Shown here: positions 8,239 to 14,588 of the stretch, in pieces
How the letters are laid out: each line of letters opens with the position of its first letter
Position numbering within the stretch: position 1 is the first letter of the stretch
Assembly (NCBI GenBank): GCA_023415815.1
Contig: JAEZJL010000014.1
Coordinates: 1-14,720, forward strand
Source of the DNA: Bacillota bacterium
GTDB taxonomy: Bacteria > Bacillota > Clostridia > Acetivibrionales > DTU013
DNA: 14,720 bases
Direction of reading: 5' to 3'
The notes under the pieces: model-generated
Seen by the model: only the letters and a program-made list of their open reading frames with translations
What the model was told of the DNA's origin: nothing
Database searches by the model: none
Made by a program: the position numbers and the translations under genes

Positions 8239-9345
8239 TCAATTTTTTCTTCCTGCGACTTCCTTATATAAATTATAAGTTTCGTCAACCATTTTTACAA
8301 GATTGAATATTTCCTCAACGGTCCTGACGGCGTTTGCCTTTATGGCTCCGTAAAGCTCCCTGTCGCTCATCAGCTTAAGCAGTGCCTCCGCCATTCTCTT
8401 TTCATCCCCATAGCCGACGAGCAGGCCGCAGTTCGTCCCGCTGTTTATAATATCCCCATTGCCTCCCACATCCGATGCAACGACGGGAAGTCCGGCTGCG
8501 AGAGCCTCGATGATGGCATAGCTGAGCGCTTCGTTTTCCGAAGGATTTACGAAAAGATCGCTTCCGTGCAAAAGATTCGGGACGTCCTTTCTGAAGCCCG
8601 CAAAAATCACCTCTTCAGACAATCCCAGTCCTCCGGCCAGCTCCTTTATTTCTCCCATCAAGGGGCCGTCGCCCACAAGGACACACTTGAAAGCCCTGCC
8701 GCAGGTCCGCTTCAGTCCGGCAAGCGACCTTAGCAGGAAAGCGTGCCCCTTTTCCGCAGAAAGCCTGGAAACGCATATGAATACAAAAGCGTCCGCTGCG
8801 ATGCCGAATTCGTCACGGAGGGAGGAGCCCCCGTTATTCCTCCAGTAAGCAGGATCCACGGCGTTGAAAACCACCCGTATTTTTCCCCGCGCAATCCCGT
8901 TATTTATCATGGCTTCCCGGCCTTTTCCGCACACGGCTATGAAGCGCGCCTCAAGCGGGGTCAGAAGCCGGTTGGTAATGCGGGTGAAGAGGTCGTTTTC
9001 CATGATGATGTGGTTTGTATGGACCACCTTGACCCTTGGATTGAACAGGCGTGACAGAAGGGCGATATAATTCTCCCTGAGGAACTGGGTATGTATAAGG
9101 TCTATATCCAGCCTTTTGCAGAGCCCGGCAAGCCTTACCGCGGCGCGTACGTCAAACCGGCTCTTCATGCCGAGCCTGAAGACGTCGGTCCCAAGGGCCT
9201 TTAACTCGTCCGTTAGCAGGCCCTCTTCGTTAAATGCAAAATAAGCCTTTATTTTTTTATCACCCAGCTGCTCCACGAGGGTCCTGACGTATCTTTCCGT
9301 GCCGCCCCTGCCCGCGTGGTTCAAAAGGTATAGGACCTTGATCAA
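8239..9345 (-). CDS. Glycosyltransferase family 4 (GT-B fold)
   Basis: A 368-residue cytoplasmic or membrane-associated retaining glycosyltransferase, with two Rossmann-like domains: acceptor half at about 1-165 and donor half at about 180-350. The N-terminal HAGRGGTERYV (10-20) is the GT4 glycine loop. VSRLSAEKG (192-200), VGDGP (224-228) and the EX7E motif with Glu272 and Glu280 (ENEALSYAIIEAL) mark the nucleotide-sugar site. The start is TTG with GGAGG 9 bases upstream. An ATG a few bases earlier is out of frame and stops after two codons. It is 16 bases from galE on one side and from the DUF4330 gene on the other. It is the only glycosyltransferase in the operon; the sugar it transfers is unknown. 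Confidence 0.93.
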   Translation of the reverse strand: MIKVLYLLNHAGRGGTERYVRTLVEQLGDKKIKAYFAFNEEGLLTDELKALGTDVFRLGMKSRFDVRAAVRLAGLCKRLDIDLIHTQFLRENYIALLSRLFNPRVKVVHTNHIIMENDLFTRITNRLLTPLEARFIAVCGKGREAMINNGIARGKIRVVFNAVDPAYWRNNGGSSLRDEFGIAADAFVFICVSRLSAEKGHAFLLRSLAGLKRTCGRAFKCVLVGDGPLMGEIKELAGGLGLSEEVIFAGFRKDVPNLLHGSDLFVNPSENEALSYAIIEALAAGLPVVASDVGGNGDIINSGTNCGLLVGYGDEKRMAEALLKLMSDRELYGAIKANAVRTVEEIFNLVKMVDETYNLYKEVAGRKN

Positions 9346-9361
9346 AGCATCCAGCCTCCAG

Positions 9362-10372
9362 TTATTTATACCCTTCGGGATTGTTCACCTGCCAGCGCCA
9401 GGAATCCGCACACATCTCTTCCAGGCCTCTTGCCGCGGCCCATCCGAGCTCTCTGTTCGCCTTTGACGGGTCCGCGCAGCAGGCGGGTATATCGCCCGGC
9501 CTTCTGCCGACCACCGTAAAAGGTATTTTTATTCCAGAGATCGCGCTGAAGGTATTGATCATTTCCATTACGCTGTATCCGCGCCCCGTCCCGAGATTGT
9601 ACACCGCCAGCCCGGGATTTTCGGCAAGCTTTTCAAGCGCTTTCAGGTGCCCGTCCGCAAGGTCCACGACATGGATGTAATCTCTGATGCCCGTCCCGTC
9701 ATGCGTGGGATAATCATTGCCGAAAACCCTGACCTCTTTCAGCTTGCCCACGGCTACCTGAGCTATGTATGGAACAAGGTTATTCGGTATTCCGTTGGGA
9801 TCCTCGCCTATCAGGCCGCTCGGGTGTGCGCCTATCGGATTGAAATAGCGGAGCGATATGACGTTCCAGCCCTTCCCCGAGGCCTGGAGATCGGAAAGTA
9901 TCTGCTCGATCATCAGCTTTGTCCAGCCGTAGGGATTGGTTGCACTTAGCGGCGCATCCTCGCTTATCGGCACCTTTTCGGGATTCCCGTAAACCGTGGC
10001 GGAGGAGCTGAATATGATGTTCCTTGCGTTGTATTTGTCCATTACCTCGCACAATACCAGCGTCCCCGTGATATTGTTGTGATAGTAGCGCAGCGGGATC
10101 GCCACCGACTCTCCCACCGCCTTCAGCCCGGCAAAGTGTATGACCGTTTCTATCTTATTAGTTTTAAAGACTTCCTCAAGCTTCTCTTTATCCAACAAAT
10201 CGGCTTTGTAAAATTTAAAGTCCCTGCCGGTGATCCTCTTCACCCTGTCCAGCGCTTCTTCCTTGCTGTTTGAAAGATTGTCGACTACGACTATATCATA
10301 ACCCGATTCCAGGAGACGGATGCAGGTGTGGCTTCCCACATACCCGGCTCCGCCCGTGACCAGTACCGCCAT
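9362..10372 (-). CDS. galE: UDP-glucose 4-epimerase
   Basis: A 336-residue cytoplasmic short-chain dehydrogenase/reductase that interconverts UDP-glucose and UDP-galactose with bound NAD. The NAD-binding loop GGAGYVGSH spans residues 7-15 and the acidic residue DN (31-32) binds the ribose. FSSSATVYG (121-129) carries the catalytic Ser/Thr, and Tyr148-x3-Lys152 (NPYGWTK) is the catalytic pair. The ISLRYFNPIGAHPSG segment and the C-terminal GRRPGD are typical of GalE. The length is normal. The ATG has AAAGGAG 8 bases upstream. It is the first gene of the minus-strand polysaccharide operon, so it probably feeds UDP-Gal to the GT4 enzyme, and it is divergent from the MocR regulator. Confidence 0.96.
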   Translation of the reverse strand: MAVLVTGGAGYVGSHTCIRLLESGYDIVVVDNLSNSKEEALDRVKRITGRDFKFYKADLLDKEKLEEVFKTNKIETVIHFAGLKAVGESVAIPLRYYHNNITGTLVLCEVMDKYNARNIIFSSSATVYGNPEKVPISEDAPLSATNPYGWTKLMIEQILSDLQASGKGWNVISLRYFNPIGAHPSGLIGEDPNGIPNNLVPYIAQVAVGKLKEVRVFGNDYPTHDGTGIRDYIHVVDLADGHLKALEKLAENPGLAVYNLGTGRGYSVMEMINTFSAISGIKIPFTVVGRRPGDIPACCADPSKANRELGWAAARGLEEMCADSWRWQVNNPEGYK

Positions 10373-10547
10373 AGCTAATTCTCCTTTACCGCGAATAATT
10401 GTATATGGATATTATGATATAATAATCGGCCGACAATGTCTACAAATTATGCAAAATCCTATATTGCCGGGCAGCGCCGGCTGTTTACTTACCGTGCTCC
10501 TTTTGATAAAATCATATCGATACGGTTGGTTCAAGGAGGTATGCAGG
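10373..10547. promoter_or_regulatory. Divergent intergenic region between galE and the MocR gene
   Basis: This 175-base region holds the start signals of both genes. The AT-rich half next to galE (10395-10425) includes a TATAAT on the plus strand (10418-10423). On the minus strand it has candidate -10 boxes TACAAT (10403-10398) and TAATAT (10414-10409); TTGTCG (10436-10431) lies 16 bases before the latter. None gives a strong -35/-10 pair, so the galE promoter is unresolved. A small GC hairpin, GCCGG/CCGGC with a 6-base loop, lies near 10466-10481. MocR proteins usually bind repeats in such divergent regions. The near-repeat GATAT-3-GATAT (10408-10420) is the only candidate I see. Confidence 0.4.
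10484..10512 (+). promoter_or_regulatory. Candidate sigma-A promoter of the MocR gene
   Basis: A -35 box TTTACT (10484-10489) and a -10 box TAAAAT (10507-10512) are separated by 17 bases, matching the sigma-A consensus at 4 and 5 of 6 positions. A start near 10519 would leave a short leader with the AAGGAGG ribosome binding site at 10532-10538. Confidence 0.5.
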
Positions 10548-12035
10548 ATGGAAATAAATATCGATAAATCCTCGTCTGCCCCGCTGTATATGCAGCTTTA
10601 TGAGAGGCTCAAGGAGATGATCGAAACGGGCGTGCTGCCCCCGGATGTGAGGCTGCCTTCGGTTCGCAGCCTGTCCGAAAAGCTCGGGATAAACCAGATC
10701 ACCGTGGTGACCGCCTTCAGGAGGCTGGAAAGCGAGGGCCTGATATATACCAGGCCGGGCAGCGGGACATATGCCGCGGATCTGCTGAACAGCGTCGTTT
10801 CCAGGGCCGAACATCTTCCTCTGCCGCTGCAGGACGAGGTTTATCAACAGGAGGATCTGACCCTGATAAACGGCGGCGAGGTAAACATAAACGAAAATAC
10901 CGTTAATTTTGCCAGCGCGACTCCCGCTTCGGAGCTTTTTCCCGTGGATGACTTCAAGACAGCTCTCGACGAAGCGCTTGAGCGTGATAAGGGGAATGCC
11001 TTCAGCTACCAGGAAGGCCAGGGCTTTCCGCCCCTGCGGGAAGCCATTTCGGGGATACTGAAAAGTCCGGGCTTTGTGTGCAGCCCGGAGGATATACACG
11101 TAATTTCAGGCGCCCAGCAGGGCATCGACATCATTTCAAAAGCCCTCCTCCGTCCGGGGGACCGTATAATAACGGAAAGCCCCACTTACACGGGCGCGGT
11201 TGCAGTCTTCAAATCCAGGGACGCGCAGATCGCCGACATACCCATGGAAACAGGCGGGCCGGATATGAACCTGCTCGAATACAACATCAAAAAGCACAGG
11301 CCTGCGGTTTTCTATACGATCCCCTCCTTCCAGAACCCTACCGGCTGCTCCTATACGGACGAGAAACGAGCGGAGCTGCTGGGGCTGGCGGACAGATACG
11401 GGTTTTATATAATTGAGGACGACTATGTGAGCGACCTGGACTTTGAGGGACGCCGCTATTCGCAGCTGAAAGCCCTTGACAGGTACGACAGAGTTATCCT
11501 GGTAAAGAGCTTCTCGAAAATATTCATGCCCGGCCTCAGGCTGGGCTTTATGATGGCGCCGCCCGGCGTTTCGGCAAAGCTCCTCGCCGCGAAGCACACG
11601 ACCGACATATCCACCTCCGGTCTGATACAGAGGGCCTTTGATCTCTATATCCGAAAAGGCTTCTGGGACAGGCACTTTGACTTCATGTTCCGCACATACG
11701 CCGAAAGGTACGGAATAATCACATCCGCTCTTGACAAATACTCCCCGGAGGGCTGCGCCTACACGAAGCCCGGAGGAGGGCTGAACCTGTGGTATTCGCT
11801 GCCCTACGGCTTTCCCGTCAACAGCCTGCTGGCCCAGGCAGCCGCATACGACATAACCTTCGCGCCCGGAAGGATATTTTACAGCGGAAATTCGGCCCAG
11901 GCCGTAAACTGCATACGCCTCAGCTTTGCGGCAGTGGAGAGCGGAAAAATCGAAGCCGGAGTCGAAAAGCTCTGCTCGCTGATCGACCGCCTTAACAACC
12001 GGGAGCATAAACGCACGAACATGCCGATACTGTGA
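10548..12035 (+). CDS. MocR-type (GntR/aminotransferase) transcriptional regulator
   Basis: A 495-residue regulator with a GntR winged helix-turn-helix at about residues 13-76 (PLYMQLYERLKEMIETG, RLPSVRSLSEKLGINQITV, GLIYTRPGSGTY). A fold-type I aminotransferase-like domain covers about 110-485. The PLP site is intact: QNPTG with Asn263, EDDY at 290-293, and SFSK with the Schiff-base Lys324 followed by PGLRLGFM. MocR proteins sense PLP or an amino compound and control nearby or distant genes. The ATG at 10548 has AAGGAGG 9 bases upstream; the frame is open further upstream but overlaps galE and lacks domain support. Because the PLP residues are kept, aminotransferase activity is possible. No amine or vitamin B6 gene adjoins it, so the target may be galE, itself, or a distant gene. 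Confidence 0.92.
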   Translation: MEINIDKSSSAPLYMQLYERLKEMIETGVLPPDVRLPSVRSLSEKLGINQITVVTAFRRLESEGLIYTRPGSGTYAADLLNSVVSRAEHLPLPLQDEVYQQEDLTLINGGEVNINENTVNFASATPASELFPVDDFKTALDEALERDKGNAFSYQEGQGFPPLREAISGILKSPGFVCSPEDIHVISGAQQGIDIISKALLRPGDRIITESPTYTGAVAVFKSRDAQIADIPMETGGPDMNLLEYNIKKHRPAVFYTIPSFQNPTGCSYTDEKRAELLGLADRYGFYIIEDDYVSDLDFEGRRYSQLKALDRYDRVILVKSFSKIFMPGLRLGFMMAPPGVSAKLLAAKHTTDISTSGLIQRAFDLYIRKGFWDRHFDFMFRTYAERYGIITSALDKYSPEGCAYTKPGGGLNLWYSLPYGFPVNSLLAQAAAYDITFAPGRIFYSGNSAQAVNCIRLSFAAVESGKIEAGVEKLCSLIDRLNNREHKRTNMPIL

Positions 12036-12036
12036 A

Positions 12037-12204
12037 AATATCGCCATTTATGCTGAGTGCGATTATTTTATTACTTGTGACGATAGATTTATAAAAACAA
12101 TAAAGGCTAATTTCGTTAACCTGGAAAATATGATTGGGAAGATAAAAATTGTGAATCCGATTGATTTTCTAAGAGAGGAGATGAAAATAGATGTTATCGA
12201 ATGA
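12037..12204 (+). pseudogene. 3' remnant of a PIN-domain (VapC-like) ribonuclease gene
   Basis: One frame with no start codon of its own reads through from the end of the MocR gene. It encodes NIAIYAECDYFITCDDRFIK and a further ~35 residues, ending in NPIDFLREEMKIDVIE and TGA. The CDYFITCDDRFIK segment is the classic C-terminal PIN motif, with the aspartates that help bind the metal ion. PIN toxins are about 130-150 residues and only about the last 55 are left, so it lacks most of the active site and is probably dead. The coding pattern is AT-rich, unlike the GC-rich MocR gene just before it. It overlaps the next gene by 14 bases, as toxin-antitoxin pairs often do. Confidence 0.65.
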
Positions 12205-12415
12205 AAATTATAAATTAAGTGATAAAGAAATCATAGAGAAGGGTTCCAGAGCTTTAATCAGTGAACTTGGCTATTCCGGCTTTTTAAGGTATATAAAGAA
12301 TTTTGAAGAGGGACATGGAGAAGACTATTTGAAAGTCCAGACTCAAATCTATAAGGATATGAATCTGGATGAAATATTTGAAAAGGCAAGTTCCAGCTGG
12401 CCATATGCCAAATAA
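12191..12415 (+). CDS. Small protein, probable partner of the PIN-domain remnant
   Basis: A 74-residue, AT-rich gene. The protein starts MLSNENYKLSDKEIIEKGSR and contains ELGYSGFLRYIKNFEEGHG and a terminal DEIFEKASS. It has no membrane helix and looks mostly helical. The ELG-x-x-GF-x-R-F/Y-I pattern with a later G-x-G and D-E-I resembles small unnamed proteins I recall being encoded next to PIN-domain genes; that is memory, not a search result. GAGAGGAG at 12173-12180 lies 10 bases before the ATG, inside the PIN remnant, so translation was probably coupled. It could be an orphan antitoxin, but it lacks an obvious DNA-binding motif. It is the only complete gene of this short AT-rich stretch. 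Confidence 0.7.
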   Translation: MLSNENYKLSDKEIIEKGSRALISELGYSGFLRYIKNFEEGHGEDYLKVQTQIYKDMNLDEIFEKASSSWPYAK

Positions 12416-12502
12416 AAAAATTTCACATATCTTGATGTCTTTTGATTAATTCTATTTGAACGGGCCGCTTCAACCCGCGCCCTTGCTTATTATTGGCCTG
12501 TA

Positions 12503-12530
12503 ACCTTCTATGCGGAAAGAACATATATTA
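12503..12530 (+). promoter_or_regulatory. Candidate mother-cell (sigma-K-like) promoter of the CotE-like gene
   Basis: AC at 12503-12504, a 17-base spacer and CATATATTA at 12522-12530 match the sigma-K consensus (AC, 16-17 bases, CATANNNTA) at every fixed position. The -10 element also resembles the sigma-E form CATACANT, but no good sigma-E -35 is visible. Transcription would start near 12537, only a few bases before the GGAGGGG site at 12541-12547, giving an unusually short leader. The rest of the gap 12416-12502 shows no clear gene or terminator. Confidence 0.55.
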
Positions 12531-12555
12531 GTGTAGCATTGGAGGGGTGATAAGC

Positions 12556-13224
12556 ATGGCTCTGGTAATAGGTAAGGGCAGTAAGAATTTTATCTGGAAT
12601 AATCTGCTTGAGGTCGATTCTTCAGGTTCTACCATGGAAGACTGTCAAATAAGGCTGAACAATACGTTTACTAAGCTTTTACCCAAAAGGGAGATCGCCG
12701 TATTTGGCGATTATACGGTTTACATATTATGCGGCAGCGCAAAAAGGGAAGGGAAGGCCAAATACTATACAAAGTCCATAAGAACGGCTTTCTATGATAT
12801 CATTCCATATAGAATTGTACCGCATGGCCATAAGCCTGTTGACAGATCCGATATAAAGATTGATGCGGAATTCCTGTTTCAGCCTTCATGCAAGTATAAT
12901 TTCGAAACGGCTCTGAGGGGCGGTTTTATATGTTCATACTGGAAGGTACAGCACAACGGAGAGATTAACATAAATCTTTCAATTGACGAAGTTAACGAAA
13001 AGCCGGAGGACGCCGGGGATGCGGAGGAAGCAGAAACCTATGACGCCTCCGGTAACGCAGACCGTATTTACTATGATGATGATTCAAAACAAAGCGCCGA
13101 TACAAAAGTATGGCGGATCAATCAAAGCCTCAATATTCGGGCGGCCGATCTGCTTGAAATGGATATGAATCATTTAGATGGGGTAAGTGAAACCGACCAT
13201 CCGTTTACCACTATCCATGAGTAA
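12556..13224 (+). CDS. CotE-like outer spore coat protein
   Basis: A 222-residue soluble protein that resembles the spore outer-coat morphogenetic protein CotE by pattern. It has an N-terminal VIGKGSKNF segment (4-12; CotE has VVAKGRKF) and KREIAVFGDYTVYI (44-57; CotE has a G-x-Y-x-x-N-V element). QPSC (109-112) corresponds to QPNC in CotE, and a beta-rich core ends in INLSIDEV (139-146). An acid-rich tail follows from about 147 on, with a DDD cluster and many Glu. The tail is longer than in Bacillus CotE (181 residues in total). GGAGGGG lies 8 bases before the ATG at 12556; the GTG at 12547 is inside that site. In Bacillus CotE assembles the outer coat from the mother cell, which fits the promoter. 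Similarity is by eye, so family assignment is moderate. Confidence 0.6.
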   Translation: MALVIGKGSKNFIWNNLLEVDSSGSTMEDCQIRLNNTFTKLLPKREIAVFGDYTVYILCGSAKREGKAKYYTKSIRTAFYDIIPYRIVPHGHKPVDRSDIKIDAEFLFQPSCKYNFETALRGGFICSYWKVQHNGEININLSIDEVNEKPEDAGDAEEAETYDASGNADRIYYDDDSKQSADTKVWRINQSLNIRAADLLEMDMNHLDGVSETDHPFTTIHE

Positions 13225-13244
13225 GGCTGTCATATGACAGCCTT
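13223..13244. terminator. Perfect 22-base palindrome between convergent genes
   Basis: AAGGCTGTCATATGACAGCC followed by TT is a perfect inverted repeat beginning at the last two bases of the CotE-like stop codon. It can fold into a hairpin from either strand and lies 20 bases from the end of the convergent SPOCS gene. There is no U-tract on either side, so it is at best a weak bidirectional terminator. It could also block exonucleases on the two mRNAs. Confidence 0.55.
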
Positions 13245-13264
13245 ATCTCAATGAACCGCGGCTT

Positions 13265-13855
13265 TTATTCACTAAGACCGTCGCCGGGCTTAATGATTAT
13301 GCCATATTTGTCTACCATATAATCTTTGATATCTTTGACTTCCGTTTCCTTCTCTTCTTCTTTGGCATCAACTTTTACATGCTGTATCCTTACGACCTTA
13401 AACTTCAATTTGACAACCATCTTCTCATGAACCCTTGTAAAAACCGTCACTCCCTTGATGCGTCGTTCACCTTCCCAATGATCCTTTTCACCCTCGACAA
13501 ATGCTTCCAGAACCTCCGCGATGTCGCCTTCCTTGACTTCTTCGTAGTTTATGGGCTTTATTTCCACAAAGCCCGCTACAGGTATCTTGGTAGTAGCGTG
13601 GAATACGGGACCGTTGACTGTTTCGTCATGAACGTCTTCCACCGTCTTATAGTTGATATCCTTCCAGATCCAGGCGTTGAAAATCACCTTGCCCGGTATT
13701 ACTTTCGTATTGTAAACATCTATCCACTTTTTGATTTCTTTTACCATGAAGACCGGCGGACTGGGAGGCGAAATCTTGATTTCTTTCTCAACGAAGAACT
13801 GACCGCTTCCTTCTCCGACAATTACCGGGACCTGAAGCACTTTTTCCTTAACCAT
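13265..13855 (-). CDS. SPOCS-domain (DUF3794) protein, spore-envelope type
   Basis: A 196-residue soluble protein that I read as one SPOCS/DUF3794 domain, at about residues 40-162, of the kind found in SipL and other clostridial spore-coat proteins. Supporting segments are VPVIVGEGSGQFFVEKE (9-25), IDVYNTKVIPGKVIFNAWIW (45-64), KDINYKTV (65-72) and VPVAGFVEIKPI-like strands (92-102). An alternating-hydrophobic strand follows (KMVVKLKFKVVRIQHVKV, 145-162). A charged Lys/Glu linker leads to a short tail. No LysM domain is present, unlike SipL. The ATG at 13855 has GGAAGGAG 6-7 bases upstream; upstream in-frame TTG adds 9 codons that cover this site and is rejected. It is convergent with the CotE-like gene, fitting a spore-envelope cluster, but its role is not known. 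Confidence 0.75.
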   Translation of the reverse strand: MVKEKVLQVPVIVGEGSGQFFVEKEIKISPPSPPVFMVKEIKKWIDVYNTKVIPGKVIFNAWIWKDINYKTVEDVHDETVNGPVFHATTKIPVAGFVEIKPINYEEVKEGDIAEVLEAFVEGEKDHWEGERRIKGVTVFTRVHEKMVVKLKFKVVRIQHVKVDAKEEEKETEVKDIKDYMVDKYGIIIKPGDGLSE

Positions 13856-13907
13856 ATATACTCTCCTTCCTTTATAAGCCAAAAAGCAAATAATGTAAGC
13901 TCAGTAT

Positions 13908-13935
13908 ATTATATTCAAAGGAAATTAAAATGCAA
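13908..13935 (-). promoter_or_regulatory. Candidate sigma-A promoter of the SPOCS-domain gene
   Basis: On the minus strand TTGCAT (13935-13930) and a perfect TATAAT (13913-13908) are separated by 16 bases. Transcription would start near 13901, about 45 bases before the ATG. No clear sigma-E or sigma-K element was found in the same stretch. Upstream, at 13956-13966, is a short inverted repeat TGTTG-C-CAACA that might be an operator. Confidence 0.55.
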
Positions 13936-13990
13936 CCAATTATGTAAATATATTATGTTGCCAACAATATGCTAGAAGTAAGGAGTAAAA

Positions 13991-14022
13991 TTTTTAAGGG
14001 GAAACCAAGAACCGGTTTCCCC
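13991..14022 (-). terminator. Intrinsic terminator of hsp20
   Basis: A 9-base-pair stem, GGGGAAACC (13998-14006) and GGTTTCCCC (14014-14022), closes a 7-base loop just 14 bases after the hsp20 stop. In the minus-strand direction it is followed by TTAAAAATTTT, an imperfect U-rich tract. It separates hsp20 from the SPOCS gene. Confidence 0.7.
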
Positions 14023-14036
14023 CCTCAAAAGAGCCA

Positions 14037-14489
14037 TTACTGTATCTCTATCCTGTGGTGCTTTTCTTTGGTTTCCTTGGATTTGGGGAGCGTTACGGTA
14101 AGAATCCCGTCATTGTATTTTGCGGCAACATCCTCGTTCCTGACGTTTTCAACATAGAAGCTTCTGCTGAAGGAGCCATACCTTCTTTCCTTCCTGATAT
14201 AGTTCTCCTTTTCCTCATCGGTCTGCTCGCTGCGCTCAATCCCGATCGTAAGGGTGTCGTCCCGCAGCTCCAGCTTGATATCTTCCTTTTTTGCGCCCGG
14301 AATCTCGGCTTCGATCACATATTCCTTTTCATTTTCGCGGATATCGGCCTTCATCTGGTTTGTTACGGTAAAAAAGCCAGGAAGGAATGAATCGCTGAAA
14401 AAGTCGTCAAAAATATTCCTGAAGTCAAGCATTCCGTTCCTTGTTGTCAATTCATTGTTTCTCCTGTTATAGGGAATAAGTCCGAACAT
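14037..14489 (-). CDS. Small heat-shock protein, Hsp20/alpha-crystallin family
   Basis: A 150-residue cytoplasmic ATP-independent chaperone that binds unfolding proteins in large oligomers. A variable N-terminal arm (about 1-45) is Phe-rich (FDDFFSDSFLPGFF). The alpha-crystallin domain covers about 46-137, with IRENEKEYVIEAEIPGAKKE (50-69), the ERRYGSFSRSF segment (101-111) and AAKYNDGILTVTLPK (122-136). The C-terminal tail carries the IxI motif IEI (147-149) used in oligomer assembly. The ATG at 14489 has GGAGGTG 6 bases upstream; a TTG at 14504 lies in that site and is rejected. It is monocistronic, with its own promoter, two CtsR operators and a terminator, so heat induction under CtsR control is likely. 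Confidence 0.95.
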   Translation of the reverse strand: MFGLIPYNRRNNELTTRNGMLDFRNIFDDFFSDSFLPGFFTVTNQMKADIRENEKEYVIEAEIPGAKKEDIKLELRDDTLTIGIERSEQTDEEKENYIRKERRYGSFSRSFYVENVRNEDVAAKYNDGILTVTLPKSKETKEKHHRIEIQ

Positions 14490-14524
14490 ATAAAACACCT
14501 CCAAAATTTATTGTTTTCATTGTC

Positions 14525-14541
14525 TTTGACTTTCTTTGACC
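14525..14541 (-). promoter_or_regulatory. CtsR operator, promoter-proximal copy
   Basis: On the minus strand the site reads GGTCAAA-GAA-AGTCAAA, an exact match to the CtsR heptad direct repeat (RGTCAAA, three bases, RGTCAAA). It lies just downstream of the -10 box, over the likely start of hsp20 transcription, where bound CtsR would block RNA polymerase. Confidence 0.9.
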
Positions 14542-14550
14542 TTCTATATA

Positions 14551-14580
14551 TTTATATCACATTCTGCATTTTGCAGGCAA
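14551..14580 (-). promoter_or_regulatory. Candidate sigma-A promoter of hsp20
   Basis: On the minus strand TTGCCT (14580-14575) and TATAAA (14556-14551) are 18 bases apart. The spacing and the position between the two CtsR boxes support this assignment; the -35 match is 4 of 6. No CIRCE element (the HrcA operator) is present. Confidence 0.6.
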
Positions 14581-14588
14581 TTTTTGAT

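Noticed and set aside
8223..8288. A 22-codon upstream extension of the DUF4330 gene
   Set aside because: It overlaps the end of the glycosyltransferase gene, and GGGGAG lies at the right distance from the ATG at 8222.
10466..10481. GCCGG/CCGGC hairpin as a terminator upstream of the MocR gene
   Set aside because: The stem is only 5 base pairs, has no U-tract, and lies just upstream of the candidate promoter, where no transcript needs ending.
10320..10547. An upstream start for the MocR gene inside galE
   Set aside because: The extension runs through the intergenic region and galE, has no domain content, and the AAGGAGG site at 10532 points to the ATG at 10548.
11136..12047. A 303-codon minus-strand open frame opposite the MocR gene
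   Set aside because: It is the antisense of a well-supported MocR protein and encodes no recognisable motif.
12460..12482. GC-rich stretch after the 74-residue gene as an intrinsic terminator
   Set aside because: Only a 4-base GGGC/GCCC pairing around a long loop could be drawn, and the following sequence is only partly T-rich.
13379..13975. A 198-codon plus-strand open frame opposite the SPOCS-domain gene
   Set aside because: The minus-strand SPOCS protein has domain support and start signals, while this frame has neither.
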